A stretch of 44,654 nucleotides of DNA from Corynebacterium sp. HMSC074A01 (GCF_001831515.1 NZ_KV825596.1:1-44654); one strand, 5' to 3'; shown: positions 16,891 through 26,002, counted from the first letter of the stretch. A program made the numbers and translations. The notes: generated by a model from the sequence alone, not told the origin.

Positions 16891-17433
16891 CTACTTCGGC
16901 TCGATGATCATGAGCGGCTGGCCGTGCTCGACAGCGTCCTCGTTGTCCACGAGGATCTGCTTGACGGTACCGGCAACCTTGGCCTCAATGTTGTTCATCA
17001 GCTTCATGACCTCGACGATGCAGAGCACCTGGCCCACCTCAACCTCGTCGCCGACCTTGACGAACGGGTCAGCGCCGGGCTTCGGCGCAGCGTAGAAGGT
17101 ACCCACCATCGGGGCCTTCACCTCGACGCCGTCGGCCGGAGCCTCAGCGGCGGGAGCCGGGGCAGCCTCAGGCGCGGCCTCCGGTGCCGGAGCAGCTTCC
17201 GGAGCAGCCGGTGCCGGTGCGGCCTGCGGAGCCGGGGCAGCTTCCGGTGCGGCCGGTGCCGGTGCAGCCTGCGGGGCTGGGGCCGGAGCAGCCTTGAGGT
17301 GGCTCAGGCCACCCGGGGTCTTGGACAAGGCAAGCTCGATGTCGCCGTACTTAATGGACAGCTCTTCGATGTCGCCGGACTGGTTGACCCACTCGAGGAG
17401 GGACTTCAGCTCGTTGAAGTTGGTATCAGACAT
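16891..17433 (-). CDS. accB: Biotin carboxyl carrier protein
   Basis: Carrier of 180 aa. An AccB-like N-terminal segment (NELKSLLEWVNQSGDIEEL) is followed by a long Pro/Ala/Glu linker (about residues 50-100) made of near-repeats of APAPAAPEAAPAPQ, and a biotinyl domain with EVMKLMN, where Lys144 is the biotinylation site. The spacing of this Lys to the C-terminus (36 residues) is normal. GGAGAC is the ribosome binding site. It starts two bases after the carboxyltransferase stop and is followed by accC, so the three are one operon. Confidence 0.94.
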   Translation of the reverse strand: MSDTNFNELKSLLEWVNQSGDIEELSIKYGDIELALSKTPGGLSHLKAAPAPAPQAAPAPAAPEAAPAPQAAPAPAAPEAAPAPEAAPEAAPAPAAEAPADGVEVKAPMVGTFYAAPKPGADPFVKVGDEVEVGQVLCIVEVMKLMNNIEAKVAGTVKQILVDNEDAVEHGQPLMIIEPK

Positions 17434-17435
17434 GG

Positions 17436-18998
17436 TTACTTGTCTCCTTTTTTGGTGAGGTTGATTTCAAGGTCGTCGGACTTGAGGTGGAACTCGCCCG
17501 TCGTGGTGGTTTCGTAGATCTTCTGGACCAGCTTGGTCAGCTCGCCGCCGGCGATGCCTTCGCCCTGGCCAGCGCGGCCTTCGGCGACGAAGCGCTTCAT
17601 CTCATCGACGTTGTTACCCGGGATGTTCGCGCGCAACAGGATCGTATCGATGTCGTCGTCCGGGTACTGCTCCTTCAGGCCGGGCAGCGCGGGCTCGAGC
17701 TCGGGGCGGCCCTCCTGGATCTCGTGGGAGCCGTTCTTCTTGATCTTCTCCAGCGCGTCCGGGTCGATCGGTGCGAGCGGCTCGCCATAGTGGCCGAGCG
17801 CGTACTTCTTGATCTCGTTCGGCACGACGGAGTAGCGCTCGCCCGAGATCACGTTCATCACGGCCTGGGTGCCCACGAACTGGGCGAAAGGCGTGATCAT
17901 GATCGGGTACGCGAGCTCTTCGCGCACGCGCGCGGTCTCGTAGAGCAGGTCCTCGAAACGGTCCGACAGGCCCGCGGTTGCCAGCTGGGACTCAAAGTTG
18001 GTCAGCATGCCGCCCGGCAACTGGTGCATGTAGTGCACGCCGTCGTAGGCGCGCGGCTTGCCGACGGGCTTGTCCTCGCGGTCCGCGATCTCCTGCAGCT
18101 TCTTGCTGACGTTATCCACGCGCTCGTCGTCGATATTGACCTTGTAGCCCAGTGCGCGCAGGTCGCGTGCAAGCGCCTGGGTTGCCGGCTGACCCTGACC
18201 GTTTGCCAGGGGCGCGATGGAGGTGTGGATGGAGTCCACGCCCAGCTCGGCGGCGTAGATGTAGGTCAACGGGGACAGACCGGTCAAGGAGTGGGTGTGC
18301 ACCTCGAGCGGGAGGTCCTCGCCGATCGCGCTGCGGATCGCCGGGATCAGCGTCTTCATGCGGTCCGGGGTGAGCAGGCCACCGGCGTCCTTGAGCATGA
18401 TGCGGTCGACGTCCGTGCGCTCGACCAGCTCCTGCGCCTTGTCAATGTAGAGCTGGTCGGTATGTACCGGGCTCAGGCAGTAGGACAGGCAACCGTAGGT
18501 CTCAGCACCCAGCTCCTTGGCCAGGATCAGCGTGTCCGCAATGTTGTCAATGTCGTTCAGGCCGTCGAAGGCACCGATCACGCGGAAGCCGTTGGCGTAG
18601 AGACGCTCGACCCATGCGTGGATGACATCGTCCGGCAGGAAATCGAAGGACGCCAGGTTGCGCGAACGCACCATGGCGCGAAACTTCGTACCCGGCGCGG
18701 CGTTCTCGTGCACCTTGCGGACACGCTCCCAAGGGTCCTCCCTGAGGTAACGCACCGGCACATCGAACTGAATCGGAGCGACGAGGTCTACGTGCTCGAA
18801 GCCCGCGTTGGTGATGTCGTCGAGCAGATCCATCATGTGCTCGGTACGCATACGGGTAGCCCAGATGGACTGGTGCGCATCACGCAGTGTGGTGTCGATG
18901 ATCTTAATTTCACGCTCGCTGTTCTCCGGGCGACCACCCGCAGCAAAAATCTCGGCGAGACTTTCTGTGCTTAGTTCCTCTGGTTTGAGAGCAACCAT
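17436..18998 (-). CDS. Pyruvate carboxylase/oxaloacetate decarboxylase-type carboxyltransferase subunit
   Basis: Carboxyltransferase of 520 aa, similar in length to the 5S subunit of transcarboxylase. The HMGL-like barrel has DTTLRDAHQS (metal-binding Asp), LKDAGGLLTPD (the Lys that is carbamylated in pyruvate carboxylases) and HTHSLTG (metal-binding His pair). A PYC_OADA domain follows. There is no C-terminal biotin domain; the biotin carrier is the next gene. The family uses an alpha-keto acid such as pyruvate/oxaloacetate or, in transcarboxylase, methylmalonyl-CoA/pyruvate, so a three-subunit pyruvate or 2-oxo acid carboxylase is the best guess. AAGGAGG precedes ATG. Divergent from an MHS-family transporter. 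Confidence 0.92.
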   Translation of the reverse strand: MVALKPEELSTESLAEIFAAGGRPENSEREIKIIDTTLRDAHQSIWATRMRTEHMMDLLDDITNAGFEHVDLVAPIQFDVPVRYLREDPWERVRKVHENAAPGTKFRAMVRSRNLASFDFLPDDVIHAWVERLYANGFRVIGAFDGLNDIDNIADTLILAKELGAETYGCLSYCLSPVHTDQLYIDKAQELVERTDVDRIMLKDAGGLLTPDRMKTLIPAIRSAIGEDLPLEVHTHSLTGLSPLTYIYAAELGVDSIHTSIAPLANGQGQPATQALARDLRALGYKVNIDDERVDNVSKKLQEIADREDKPVGKPRAYDGVHYMHQLPGGMLTNFESQLATAGLSDRFEDLLYETARVREELAYPIMITPFAQFVGTQAVMNVISGERYSVVPNEIKKYALGHYGEPLAPIDPDALEKIKKNGSHEIQEGRPELEPALPGLKEQYPDDDIDTILLRANIPGNNVDEMKRFVAEGRAGQGEGIAGGELTKLVQKIYETTTTGEFHLKSDDLEINLTKKGDK

Positions 18999-19387
18999 AT
19001 TTTCCTCCTTTAAAACACCAGCGTCGGGACAGCTTTTGAACTTATGACCCGCTCAAGTGCGCGTGTCTCCGATGGACTCATTGTAAGCACCCATCCATGT
19101 GACGTGCGACAAATTGTAAGTCGCACCTTAAAAGCGCCACTATTTCCCGTAGTCGACCCCTAGGTCACTTCCCCCGAATTAGGTACGCATTATGCACGCG
19201 GGTTCGCTATGCGCACGCCTGCCGACAATACGATTTCGTACTGCACCCCCAACCACCTGCAAAAACGCCGTTCCCGTTATCTAGCGCACAAAAACGTTTC
19301 GCGTGATCCCCCAATCACATTCCGAAAATCGTGATGCACATTATAGTTTCCGTTCAACACACCCCGACTCATACAAAGGGAGGCCCC
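18999..19387. promoter_or_regulatory. Divergent control region, carboxylase operon and MHS transporter
   Basis: A 389-base non-coding gap with clear dyads. GTGCGAC (19104-19110) and GTCGCAC (19120-19126) form a perfect seven-base inverted repeat with nine bases between; TTGTAAG occurs at 19081-19087 and again at 19114-19120. TACGA-TT-TCGTA lies at 19229-19240. TATAGT at 19342-19347 is a probable -10 for the transporter. The dyads are candidate operators for a common regulator, which is not encoded here. Confidence 0.5.
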
Positions 19388-20722
19388 GTGTCTACAACTT
19401 CGACCCAGCCCGCCACGGCGGAGCATCACCACGAGTACCCAGCGGACAGAAAGTCCCTCGGTGCCAGCCTCGTTGGCCAGATCCTGGAATGGTTTGAGTG
19501 GAGCTCGTACGCGGTGTTCGCACCGTTCATCGCCGCCGCGATGTTCCACAAGGCCGACCAGACCTCTGCGCTTCTGGCCACCTTCGGCGTCTTCGCCGTC
19601 GGCTTCCTTGTCCGCCCACTCGGCGGCATCATCTTCGGCCACATCGCAGACCGCAAGGGCCGCAAGTCGGTCCTGATGACCACCATCATCATGATGGCGG
19701 TCGCCTCCGTCGCGATCGGCCTGCTGCCCTCCTACGAAACGGTCGGCATCTGGGCTTCCGTCGGCCTGCTGCTCATCCGCGTCATCCAGGGCTTCGCCCA
19801 CGGCGGCGAGTCCGCTGCGGCAAACAGCTACATCCCGGAGATCGCCCCGCCGTCCAAGCGCGGCAAGTGGGGCTCGATGGTCTACTTCTCCATCTTCGGC
19901 GGCTCGGTCATCGCCTACATCATCGGCGGCTGCATCTCGCTCGTGCTTTCCGACGATCAGATCGCGGCCTGGGGCTGGCGCATCCCGTTCTGGCTCAGCG
20001 CTTTCGCTGCGGTCTTCGCTCTCTACATGCGCCGCAACATGAAGGAGTCCGACCACTTCACCGAGCTCGACGAGGCCGTGGCCAACGAGGACGATGACCG
20101 TCGCGCCCACGAGGCCGTGGACCAGAGCGTCAACCGCCGTTCCCCGCTGCTGAACATTCTGCTGGTCATCGGCATGGTCTCCGGTGTCACCGCGTCCCAC
20201 TACACCTGGACGTCTTACGTTTCCACCTACGCCATCTCGCAGCAGGGCATGTCCACCCAGGGCGCGTACTGGGTCACCGTGTTCGCCCAGTCCGCCGGCC
20301 TGATCGCCCTGCCGCTGTGGGGCGCCCTGTCCGACAAGATCGGCCGCAAGCCGGTGATGTACATCTTTGCCATCCTGCTGGCGATCCTGCAGCTGCCGCT
20401 CATGGGTCTTATCGACGATCGACCGTGGACCCTGCTGGTTGCCTCCACCCTGGCCATCATCGTGGTCGCTGCCGGCGGCGCGCTGCTCTCCTCGATCATG
20501 TCCGAGGTCTTCCCCACCGACCAGCGCACCCGCTCCATCGGCCTTGCCTACTCCATCTCGGTGGCAGTCTTCGGTGGTACCGCGCCGTACATCTTCCAGT
20601 GGTTCATTGCCCACGACATGGCATGGGCATCCGGCACCTACGTCATCGCAATGGCCATCCTGACCCTGATCAGTATGTTCATCCTGCCGGAGACGAAGGG
20701 CATCGATCTGCGCCACGCATAA
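19388..20722 (+). CDS. MFS transporter, metabolite:H+ symporter (MHS) type
   Basis: Twelve-helix transporter of 444 aa in the KgtP/ProP/ShiA subgroup. The first loop motif GHIADRKGRKS and its repeat GALSDKIGRKP are present, as are KSLGASLVGQILEWFEW near the N-terminus, which is typical of this subgroup, and RVIQGFAHGGES. Members carry dicarboxylates, 2-oxoglutarate, shikimate, proline or betaine with protons. GGGAGG four bases before GTG at 19388 sets the start; the longer frame has no such site. It is divergent from the keto-acid-type carboxylase operon, so an organic acid substrate is a reasonable inference. Confidence 0.9.
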   Translation: MSTTSTQPATAEHHHEYPADRKSLGASLVGQILEWFEWSSYAVFAPFIAAAMFHKADQTSALLATFGVFAVGFLVRPLGGIIFGHIADRKGRKSVLMTTIIMMAVASVAIGLLPSYETVGIWASVGLLLIRVIQGFAHGGESAAANSYIPEIAPPSKRGKWGSMVYFSIFGGSVIAYIIGGCISLVLSDDQIAAWGWRIPFWLSAFAAVFALYMRRNMKESDHFTELDEAVANEDDDRRAHEAVDQSVNRRSPLLNILLVIGMVSGVTASHYTWTSYVSTYAISQQGMSTQGAYWVTVFAQSAGLIALPLWGALSDKIGRKPVMYIFAILLAILQLPLMGLIDDRPWTLLVASTLAIIVVAAGGALLSSIMSEVFPTDQRTRSIGLAYSISVAVFGGTAPYIFQWFIAHDMAWASGTYVIAMAILTLISMFILPETKGIDLRHA

Positions 20723-20752
20723 ACTGCTTAAGCTTGCGCAACGCAGAATGAG

Positions 20753-20786
20753 GCGCAGGGCCGAGACGTTAGTTCTCGCCCTGCGC
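20753..20786. terminator. Hairpin between MHS transporter and prfB
   Basis: GCGCAGGG plus CGAGA pair with TCTCG and CCCTGCGC with one bulged C. It overlaps the 3' end of prfB and lies 30 bases after the transporter stop, so it can serve both converging genes. Confidence 0.55.
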
Positions 20787-21872
20787 TTCTGCTTTGCGCC
20801 AGCGAATGCCGGCTTCGAGGAAGCCGTCGAGGTCGCCGTCGAGCACCTTCTGCGGGTCGCCGACCTCGTAATTAGTGCGCAGGTCCTTCACCATCTGATA
20901 CGGGTGCAGCACATAGGAGCGCATCTGGTTGCCCCAGGAGGCGTTGCCGCCCGCGCCGAGTGCGTCGAGCTCTGCCTTTTCTTCCTGCCGCTTCTTCTCC
21001 AGCAGCTTGGACTGCAAAACGTTGAGCGCAGAGGCCTTGTTCTGAATCTGGGACTTCTCGTTCTGGCAGGTCACCACGATGCCTGTCGGCACGTGAGTAA
21101 TGCGGACCGCGGAGTCCGTCGTGTTCACACTCTGCCCGCCGGGGCCAGAGGAACGGTATACGTCGACGCGGATGTCTGAGTCCGGGATGTCGATGTGGTC
21201 GGTACGCTCCACCACCGGCAGCACCTCCACCTCCGCAAACGAGGTTTGGCGGCGGCCCTGGTTGTCAAAGGGGCTGATCCGGACCAGCCGGTGCGCGCCC
21301 TGCTCGACCGAGAGCTGCCCGTACATGTAGTCACCGTGGACGACGAAGGTGGCAGATTTGATGCCCGCCTCCTCCGCGTAGGAAATGTCGTAGACATCGA
21401 CCTTGTGCCCGTGCTTTTCCGCCCAGCGCGTGTACATGCGCATGAGCATCTCGGCCCAATCGGCCGCGTCCACACCGCCAGCACCGGAGCGGATGTTCAC
21501 CACGGCCTCGCGCGCGTCGTACTCGCCCGAGAGCATGGTCTGCACCTCGAGTGACTCCACCTTCGCCTCAACGTCCGCGAGCTCCTCGGCGGCCATGTCG
21601 GGCGCGCCTTCTTCTTCTGCGAGCTCGACCATCACCGGCAGGTCGTCGATACGCTCGCGCAGGGAGGTCACTTTGCGCAGACGGGCCTGCACGTTAGACA
21701 GCTCGGAGGTCACCGTCTGCGCGTGCGCGGGGTCGTCCCACAGCGAAGGGTCAGCGGCCTGCTGCTCTAATTCCCGGATGCGCGCGGCCATCTCCTCGAG
21801 GTCCATCACCTTTTCAATGGTGGTGAGCTTCGAATCGAGGTCCGTAATGCGCGTCTGAGTCTCCGGTTGCAT
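20769..21872 (-). CDS. prfB: Peptide chain release factor 2
   Basis: RF2 (367 aa) ends translation at UGA and UAA. The codon-recognition motif SPF is at residues 200-202 and the catalytic GGQ at 245-247 inside [10 protein letters not shown]. The N-terminal region from MQPETQTRI reads through without an internal UGA, so the programmed frameshift that regulates prfB in E. coli and many bacteria is absent, as is usual in actinobacteria. The open frame continues upstream of ATG 21872, but the additional residues have no RF2 character. Confidence 0.96.
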   Translation of the reverse strand: MQPETQTRITDLDSKLTTIEKVMDLEEMAARIRELEQQAADPSLWDDPAHAQTVTSELSNVQARLRKVTSLRERIDDLPVMVELAEEEGAPDMAAEELADVEAKVESLEVQTMLSGEYDAREAVVNIRSGAGGVDAADWAEMLMRMYTRWAEKHGHKVDVYDISYAEEAGIKSATFVVHGDYMYGQLSVEQGAHRLVRISPFDNQGRRQTSFAEVEVLPVVERTDHIDIPDSDIRVDVYRSSGPGGQSVNTTDSAVRITHVPTGIVVTCQNEKSQIQNKASALNVLQSKLLEKKRQEEKAELDALGAGGNASWGNQMRSYVLHPYQMVKDLRTNYEVGDPQKVLDGDLDGFLEAGIRWRKAEAQGEN

Positions 21873-21924
21873 ACCAGCGAAGTCTAGTCCAGCGGGTCTT
21901 CGCCGGGCGAACGCGTGCGCACAA

Positions 21925-21930
21925 TACTGT
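21925..21930 (+). promoter_or_regulatory. Probable leaderless -10 element of the SMR gene
   Basis: TACTGT lies eight bases before ATG at 21939, and there is no clear ribosome binding site. Confidence 0.4.
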
Positions 21931-21938
21931 GGGTCACC

Positions 21939-22253
21939 ATGGATTGGCTCGTACTCATTGTCTCCGGCACGTTCGAAGCGGTGTGGGCGATCGCGCTCGA
22001 CCGCTCCCAGGGCTTTACACGCCTGTGGCCCTCGGTCATCTTCTTTGTCGCCCTCTGTATTTCTATGGGCGGGCTCGCCTACGCCCTGCGCACGCTGCCA
22101 GTGGGCAGCGGCTACGCGGTGTGGGTAGGCGTAGGCGCAGGCATCGCGGTCCTCTTTTCCTTCGCGACCGGCCAGGAACCCGTAACACTGGCGAAGATCC
22201 TGTGCCTGCTGATGATTATCGGCGGGATCGTCGGTCTGAAAATGACTGTCTAA
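21939..22253 (+). CDS. sugE: Small multidrug resistance-type exporter, SugE/Gdx-like
   Basis: Four-helix membrane protein of 104 aa. The first helix has the essential Glu in [12 protein letters not shown], and [14 protein letters not shown] is the second family hallmark. FTRLWPSV between helices 1 and 2 resembles the SugE/Gdx branch (guanidinium exporters) more than EmrE. ATG at 21939 (MDWLVLI) is chosen because it starts the first helix as in homologues. SMR proteins work as antiparallel dimers; no partner SMR gene is adjacent, so this would be a homodimer. No guanidine riboswitch is visible upstream. Confidence 0.85.
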   Translation: MDWLVLIVSGTFEAVWAIALDRSQGFTRLWPSVIFFVALCISMGGLAYALRTLPVGSGYAVWVGVGAGIAVLFSFATGQEPVTLAKILCLLMIIGGIVGLKMTV

Positions 22254-22262
22254 AGGTGGATA

Positions 22263-23078
22263 ATGGGCCGCATGACGTCCACTGCTGAATTCATCGAGGC
22301 CCACCGCGCATCCGACGACGCCACGCTCGCCGCCGCACTGGTCACCCACGCCGGCCAACTCGCGCTTCACATGCGCGAGGCAGGCCTGACCACGGATTAC
22401 AAGACCTCGGTCTCCGACGTGGTCACGGAGGCGGACCGCACAGCGGAAGCCTTCGTCACGGAGGTGCTCGAGGCGCTGCGCGGCGAGGATGGCGTGCTCG
22501 GCGAGGAGGGGGCCTCACGCGCCTCCTCCACCGGGAGGACTTGGGTGGTCGACCCGGTCGACGGCACCTATAACTTCTCCCGCGGCTCGGACTACTTCTG
22601 CTCCGCGCTCGCGCTTACCGACGACAGCGCCGCGGGCACCACCCTCGTCGGCGCCGTCCACCGCCCCGCACTCGACACGACGTGGCTGGCGAACGCGGGC
22701 GAGTTCACGGTCAACGGTGAGCGTGCGGGTGGGGTGAGCGGGGCGTCGCTAAGCAACGAGGCTCTGCTGACGTACTTGCACCCGGCTTTCATGCGCGAGG
22801 ATGCGGTGCGCGAGGTGTGGCTGCGCGCGGTGCGAGATGCTGCGACGGTGCGGATGTGCGGCGCGGGCTCGGTCGATCTGGCCACGATCGCCGCGGGGCA
22901 GGCGGGCGCGTGGCTGCAGCACTCGGTGGCGGACTGGGATTGGCTGCCCGGCAAAGCGCTGGTGGAGGCCGCCGGCGGGCTCGCGCGCAAGGTGGACGCG
23001 GGCGGGGTGACATGGTGCGTGGCGGGTGGCGCGCAGATTGTGGAGGAGATCACGTCTAGACTTGAGGGCCATGAGTAA
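22263..23078 (+). CDS. impA: Inositol monophosphatase-family phosphatase
   Basis: Mg2+-dependent phosphatase of 271 aa. GEEG, the metal-binding DPVDGTYNF and the C-terminal [15 protein letters not shown] are the family motifs. The gene overlaps hisN by eight bases, the arrangement known for impA-hisN in corynebacteria, from which the symbol is taken. AAAGGTGG precedes the start; an ATG nine bases further in is equally possible. The substrate may be inositol phosphate. A 25-base segment (22743-22767) nearly recurs in the pseudogene at 43865-43889. Confidence 0.88.
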   Translation: MGRMTSTAEFIEAHRASDDATLAAALVTHAGQLALHMREAGLTTDYKTSVSDVVTEADRTAEAFVTEVLEALRGEDGVLGEEGASRASSTGRTWVVDPVDGTYNFSRGSDYFCSALALTDDSAAGTTLVGAVHRPALDTTWLANAGEFTVNGERAGGVSGASLSNEALLTYLHPAFMREDAVREVWLRAVRDAATVRMCGAGSVDLATIAAGQAGAWLQHSVADWDWLPGKALVEAAGGLARKVDAGGVTWCVAGGAQIVEEITSRLEGHE

Positions 23079-23853
23079 CTACGCCGATGACCTCGCGCTC
23101 GCACTCGAACTCGCCGACGCCGCGGACGCGCTCACCCTCGACCGCTTCGAATCCGCCGACCTGAAGGTCGAATCGAAGCCGGACATGACCCCTGTTTCCG
23201 ACGCGGACCTCGCAGTGGAGGAGGCGCTGCGGGCCACGCTTTCGCAGTCGCGTCCCGCGGACGCGGTGCTGGGTGAGGAATTCGGCGGCGAGGCAGTCTT
23301 TTCCGGCCGCCAATGGGTCATCGACCCGATCGACGGGACGAAGAACTTCGTGCGCGGCGTGCCGGTGTGGGCCACGCTCATCGCGCTGCTTGTGGACGGC
23401 GAGCCGGTCGTCGGTGTCATCTCCGCGCCCGCACTCGCGCGCCGCTGGTACGCATCGAAAGGCGGCGGCGCCTGGCGCAGCTTCAACGGCGGGGAGCTGA
23501 AGAAGCTGGAGGCCTCGGGCGTCAACTCGCTTGCCGACGCCTCGCTGGCCATGTCCTCGCTCGCCGGCTGGAAGGAGCGCGGCCTGCAGGAGAAGTTCAT
23601 TGGGCTGACCGAGCAGACCTGGCGCCTGCGCGGCTACGGCGATTTTTTGGGCTACTGCTTCGTGGCCGAAGGTGCGGTCGACATTGCGGCCGAACCGGAG
23701 GTCTCGCTGTGGGACCTCGCAGCCTTGTCCGTGCTGGTGCAAGAGGCCGGCGGGCGCTTTAGTTCGCTGTCTGGCGAGGACGGCCCGCACGGCGGCGACG
23801 CAGTGGCCACCAACGGACTGCTGCACGAAGACGTGCTGAAGGCGCTGAACTAG
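23071..23853 (+). CDS. hisN: Histidinol-phosphate phosphatase, IMPase-like
   Basis: Phosphatase of 260 aa that performs the penultimate step of histidine synthesis, removing phosphate from L-histidinol phosphate. [18 protein letters not shown] and [19 protein letters not shown] give the metal and substrate sites of the IMPase fold. Actinobacteria use this HisN enzyme instead of the HisB or HisJ types. Length equals the known corynebacterial form. Its start codon lies inside the end of impA. Confidence 0.92.
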   Translation: MSNYADDLALALELADAADALTLDRFESADLKVESKPDMTPVSDADLAVEEALRATLSQSRPADAVLGEEFGGEAVFSGRQWVIDPIDGTKNFVRGVPVWATLIALLVDGEPVVGVISAPALARRWYASKGGGAWRSFNGGELKKLEASGVNSLADASLAMSSLAGWKERGLQEKFIGLTEQTWRLRGYGDFLGYCFVAEGAVDIAAEPEVSLWDLAALSVLVQEAGGRFSSLSGEDGPHGGDAVATNGLLHEDVLKALN

Positions 23854-23858
23854 CCCCT

Positions 23859-24683
23859 TTACGGCAGGCGGAAGCCGTTGTTCAGGTCGCTTAAGACCGC
23901 GTCCATGCGCGCCGACCCGGTCGGCGCGTGGATCGGGCCCTGCAGCGGGGAGGCGCACTGGACGTCGAAAGGCGCCGGGAACATGCCCCCGTTGATTAGG
24001 CCAACGAGGCGGTCGCCGGTAAACAGCGGTGCGCCGGAGTCGCCCTGCATGGCGCAGGCGTGGTTGACGTTCATCGTGCCCCAGTCCGAAAGCGTCATGC
24101 CGCAGGTCGTACCGGAGGCCACGCCCTTCTTGCACACGTTCTGCCCACGCGGGAGCGGCTTCGAGCCTAGGTGGTTGATGGTCACGCCATCGTAGGAGCG
24201 GGTGACCTCGGCGTTGGAGCCAAGCTCGATGAGCGCGTAGTCCAGCTCGCGGTTGACCTTCACGATGGTGCCGGACGGGCCGAGTTGCCAGGCGTCGGCG
24301 GAAGTCACCGGGTCTCCTTCCTTGCCGCAGTGGCCGGCGGTGAGCGCATACTTGTTGCCGTGCTCGCCGTAGCCCGCAACGGTCACCGTGCACATCACCT
24401 CGGTTGGGCCCTTGCCTACATAGATCGGGGTGCCGGGCCCGTAGAGTGACTTGCCGCGCTGCTGGGCTTCTTTGGCGGCTTGGGGGGTGCGCGGGGCGTC
24501 GTGAAGCGAGCCCGGCACGCGGTGCAGCACGCGGTCGGCGAAAGGCTTGCCGGCGAGCACCTTCGAGGGCATGTCGGTGCGGAAGTTGTAGTTCGGGTCG
24601 ACTTGCGCCTGCGCCGGTGCGGCTACGCAGGCGACGGTAGCCAGCGCGGCGGCGGCGAAGGCGACGAGACGGCGACGAAACAT
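23859..24683 (-). CDS. Secreted trypsin-like serine protease (S1 family)
   Basis: Exported chymotrypsin-fold protease of 274 aa. A signal peptide (MFRRRLVAFAAAALATVACV, cleavage after AQA) is followed by a pro-region of about 60 residues, then the protease domain with His118 in LTAGHC, Asp148 in RELDYALIEL and Ser216 in QGDSGAP. Four or more cysteines flank the active site and can form disulphides. GGGAG precedes ATG at 24683. It converges with hisN with five bases between them. The natural substrate is unknown; cell-wall or host proteins are possible. Confidence 0.9.
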   Translation of the reverse strand: MFRRRLVAFAAAALATVACVAAPAQAQVDPNYNFRTDMPSKVLAGKPFADRVLHRVPGSLHDAPRTPQAAKEAQQRGKSLYGPGTPIYVGKGPTEVMCTVTVAGYGEHGNKYALTAGHCGKEGDPVTSADAWQLGPSGTIVKVNRELDYALIELGSNAEVTRSYDGVTINHLGSKPLPRGQNVCKKGVASGTTCGMTLSDWGTMNVNHACAMQGDSGAPLFTGDRLVGLINGGMFPAPFDVQCASPLQGPIHAPTGSARMDAVLSDLNNGFRLP

Positions 24684-24778
24684 GGACACGCTCCCTTAGT
24701 TGGCCCCAGCAGAAACTCCCCTATACATTGCCATGTTTTTGTCACATTTTCCTCATCCGCCACACCCGATTAGGTAGC

Positions 24779-24784
24779 TAGAGT
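24779..24784 (+). promoter_or_regulatory. Leaderless -10 element of the M20 gene
   Basis: TAGAGT lies six bases before ATG at 24791, with no ribosome binding site between. Confidence 0.55.
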
Positions 24785-24790
24785 GGTGTC

Positions 24791-26002
24791 ATGACTGACG
24801 TACTCGCTCTCACCGGCCGATTCACGCCCTTTGAACGTTCCCTCGACCACACCCGCGCCGAGCGCGAGGAACTCTACACGTGGTTCCACCAGCACCCGGA
24901 GCTCGCGCTCGAAGAGTTCCAAACTAGCGCCCGCATCAGCGAAGAACTTGCCAACCTGGGGATGGAGGTCATCCCCGTCGGTGTCACCGGCAAGGTCGGC
25001 GTGCTGCGCAATGGTGACGGGCCTACCGTCTGCTTCCGCGCCGACTTCGACGCCCTGCCGATTACCGAGGACACCGGACTGGAATACTCCGCCGACCCAG
25101 CACTCGGCCTTTTCCACGCCTGCGGCCACGACATGCACACCGCAGCACTCCTCGGCGCAACGAAGCTACTCGTCGAGCACAAAGACGCCTGGTCCGGCAC
25201 CTTTCTCGCCCTGTTCCAGCCCGCGGAGGAAAACGGCGCGGGCGCGCAAGACATGGCGGATAACGGGCTCGCCGAGAAGGTGCCCACGCCCGAGGTGGTC
25301 TTGGGCCAGCACGTTGGCCCCATGATCCCCAACTACGGCGTAGGCGCGCTGTCGGGTCCGATCTGCACGACGTGTGTGCAGACCAAGATCACCATCCACG
25401 GCACAGGCGCGCACGGCTCCATGCCGGAGAAGGGCGTGGACCCGGTGGTCATCGCCGCGCACGTGATCACTCGCCTACAGACGATCGTGGCACGCGAGCT
25501 CGCACCACAGGAGATGGGCGTGGTCACCGTCGGCGCAATCCACGCCGGGGACTCGCCCAACACCATCCCCGAGACCGCGGAGCTGTCCGTGAGCACCCGC
25601 GCGTTCACCACTGCGGTGAGCGACCAGCTCAACGAGGCCATCCGCCGCATCACCCGCGCCGAGTGCGCCGCCGCCGGTGCCCCCGAGCCGACCTTCACCC
25701 ACCTCGGCGGCGCGCCCGAGTTCCACAACGACGAGGCCACCGCGGAGACCGTCATGGCCGCGTTCCGCGAGCAGTTCGGCGATCGGGTCGGCGATTTCGG
25801 CCGTCTCTGCGGCTCGGAGGACTTCCCCACCATCGCCAACGCCTTCGGCGCGCCGTACTTCTACTGGTTCGTGGGCAGCAGCGCCGACATCGACACCGCC
25901 CCGTCGAACCACTCACCCCACTTCGCCCCTGACCTGCAACCCACGCTCGATCAGGCCACCCGCGCCATCATCGTCTCTTCCTCCCCCTGGCTCATGCGCT
26001 AG
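24791..26002 (+). CDS. M20-family amidohydrolase (M20D)
   Basis: Metal-dependent hydrolase of 403 aa similar to N-acyl amino acid or aminobenzoyl-glutamate hydrolases. The metal site HACGHDMHT has Cys111, His113 and His116; QPAEENGAG supplies the catalytic Glu pair, and GTGAHGSMPEKGVDPV is the dimerisation-domain motif. The late SEDFP motif binds metal. The Cys-containing HACGHD form is the M20D hallmark. In corynebacteria, such enzymes can release odour acids from glutamine conjugates; whether this one does is not visible here. It is followed by a DUF418 gene 22 bases later. Confidence 0.92.
   Translation: MTDVLALTGRFTPFERSLDHTRAEREELYTWFHQHPELALEEFQTSARISEELANLGMEVIPVGVTGKVGVLRNGDGPTVCFRADFDALPITEDTGLEYSADPALGLFHACGHDMHTAALLGATKLLVEHKDAWSGTFLALFQPAEENGAGAQDMADNGLAEKVPTPEVVLGQHVGPMIPNYGVGALSGPICTTCVQTKITIHGTGAHGSMPEKGVDPVVIAAHVITRLQTIVARELAPQEMGVVTVGAIHAGDSPNTIPETAELSVSTRAFTTAVSDQLNEAIRRITRAECAAAGAPEPTFTHLGGAPEFHNDEATAETVMAAFREQFGDRVGDFGRLCGSEDFPTIANAFGAPYFYWFVGSSADIDTAPSNHSPHFAPDLQPTLDQATRAIIVSSSPWLMR

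Noticed and set aside
15730..17517. 595-codon plus-strand frame across accC and accB
   Set aside because: It spans two genes on the other strand, and its composition mirrors them.
17487..18974. 495-codon plus-strand frame over the carboxyltransferase
   Set aside because: Mirror frame of a conserved gene with no domain of its own.
21750..21872. Programmed frameshift site in prfB
   Set aside because: The N-terminal codons contain no in-frame UGA and no CUU-UGA slippery site; the gene reads through in one frame.
21873..22370. N-terminal extension of prfB in an open frame of 166 residues
   Set aside because: It lies opposite the SMR and impA genes and has no RF2 similarity; ATG at 21872 gives normal RF2 length.
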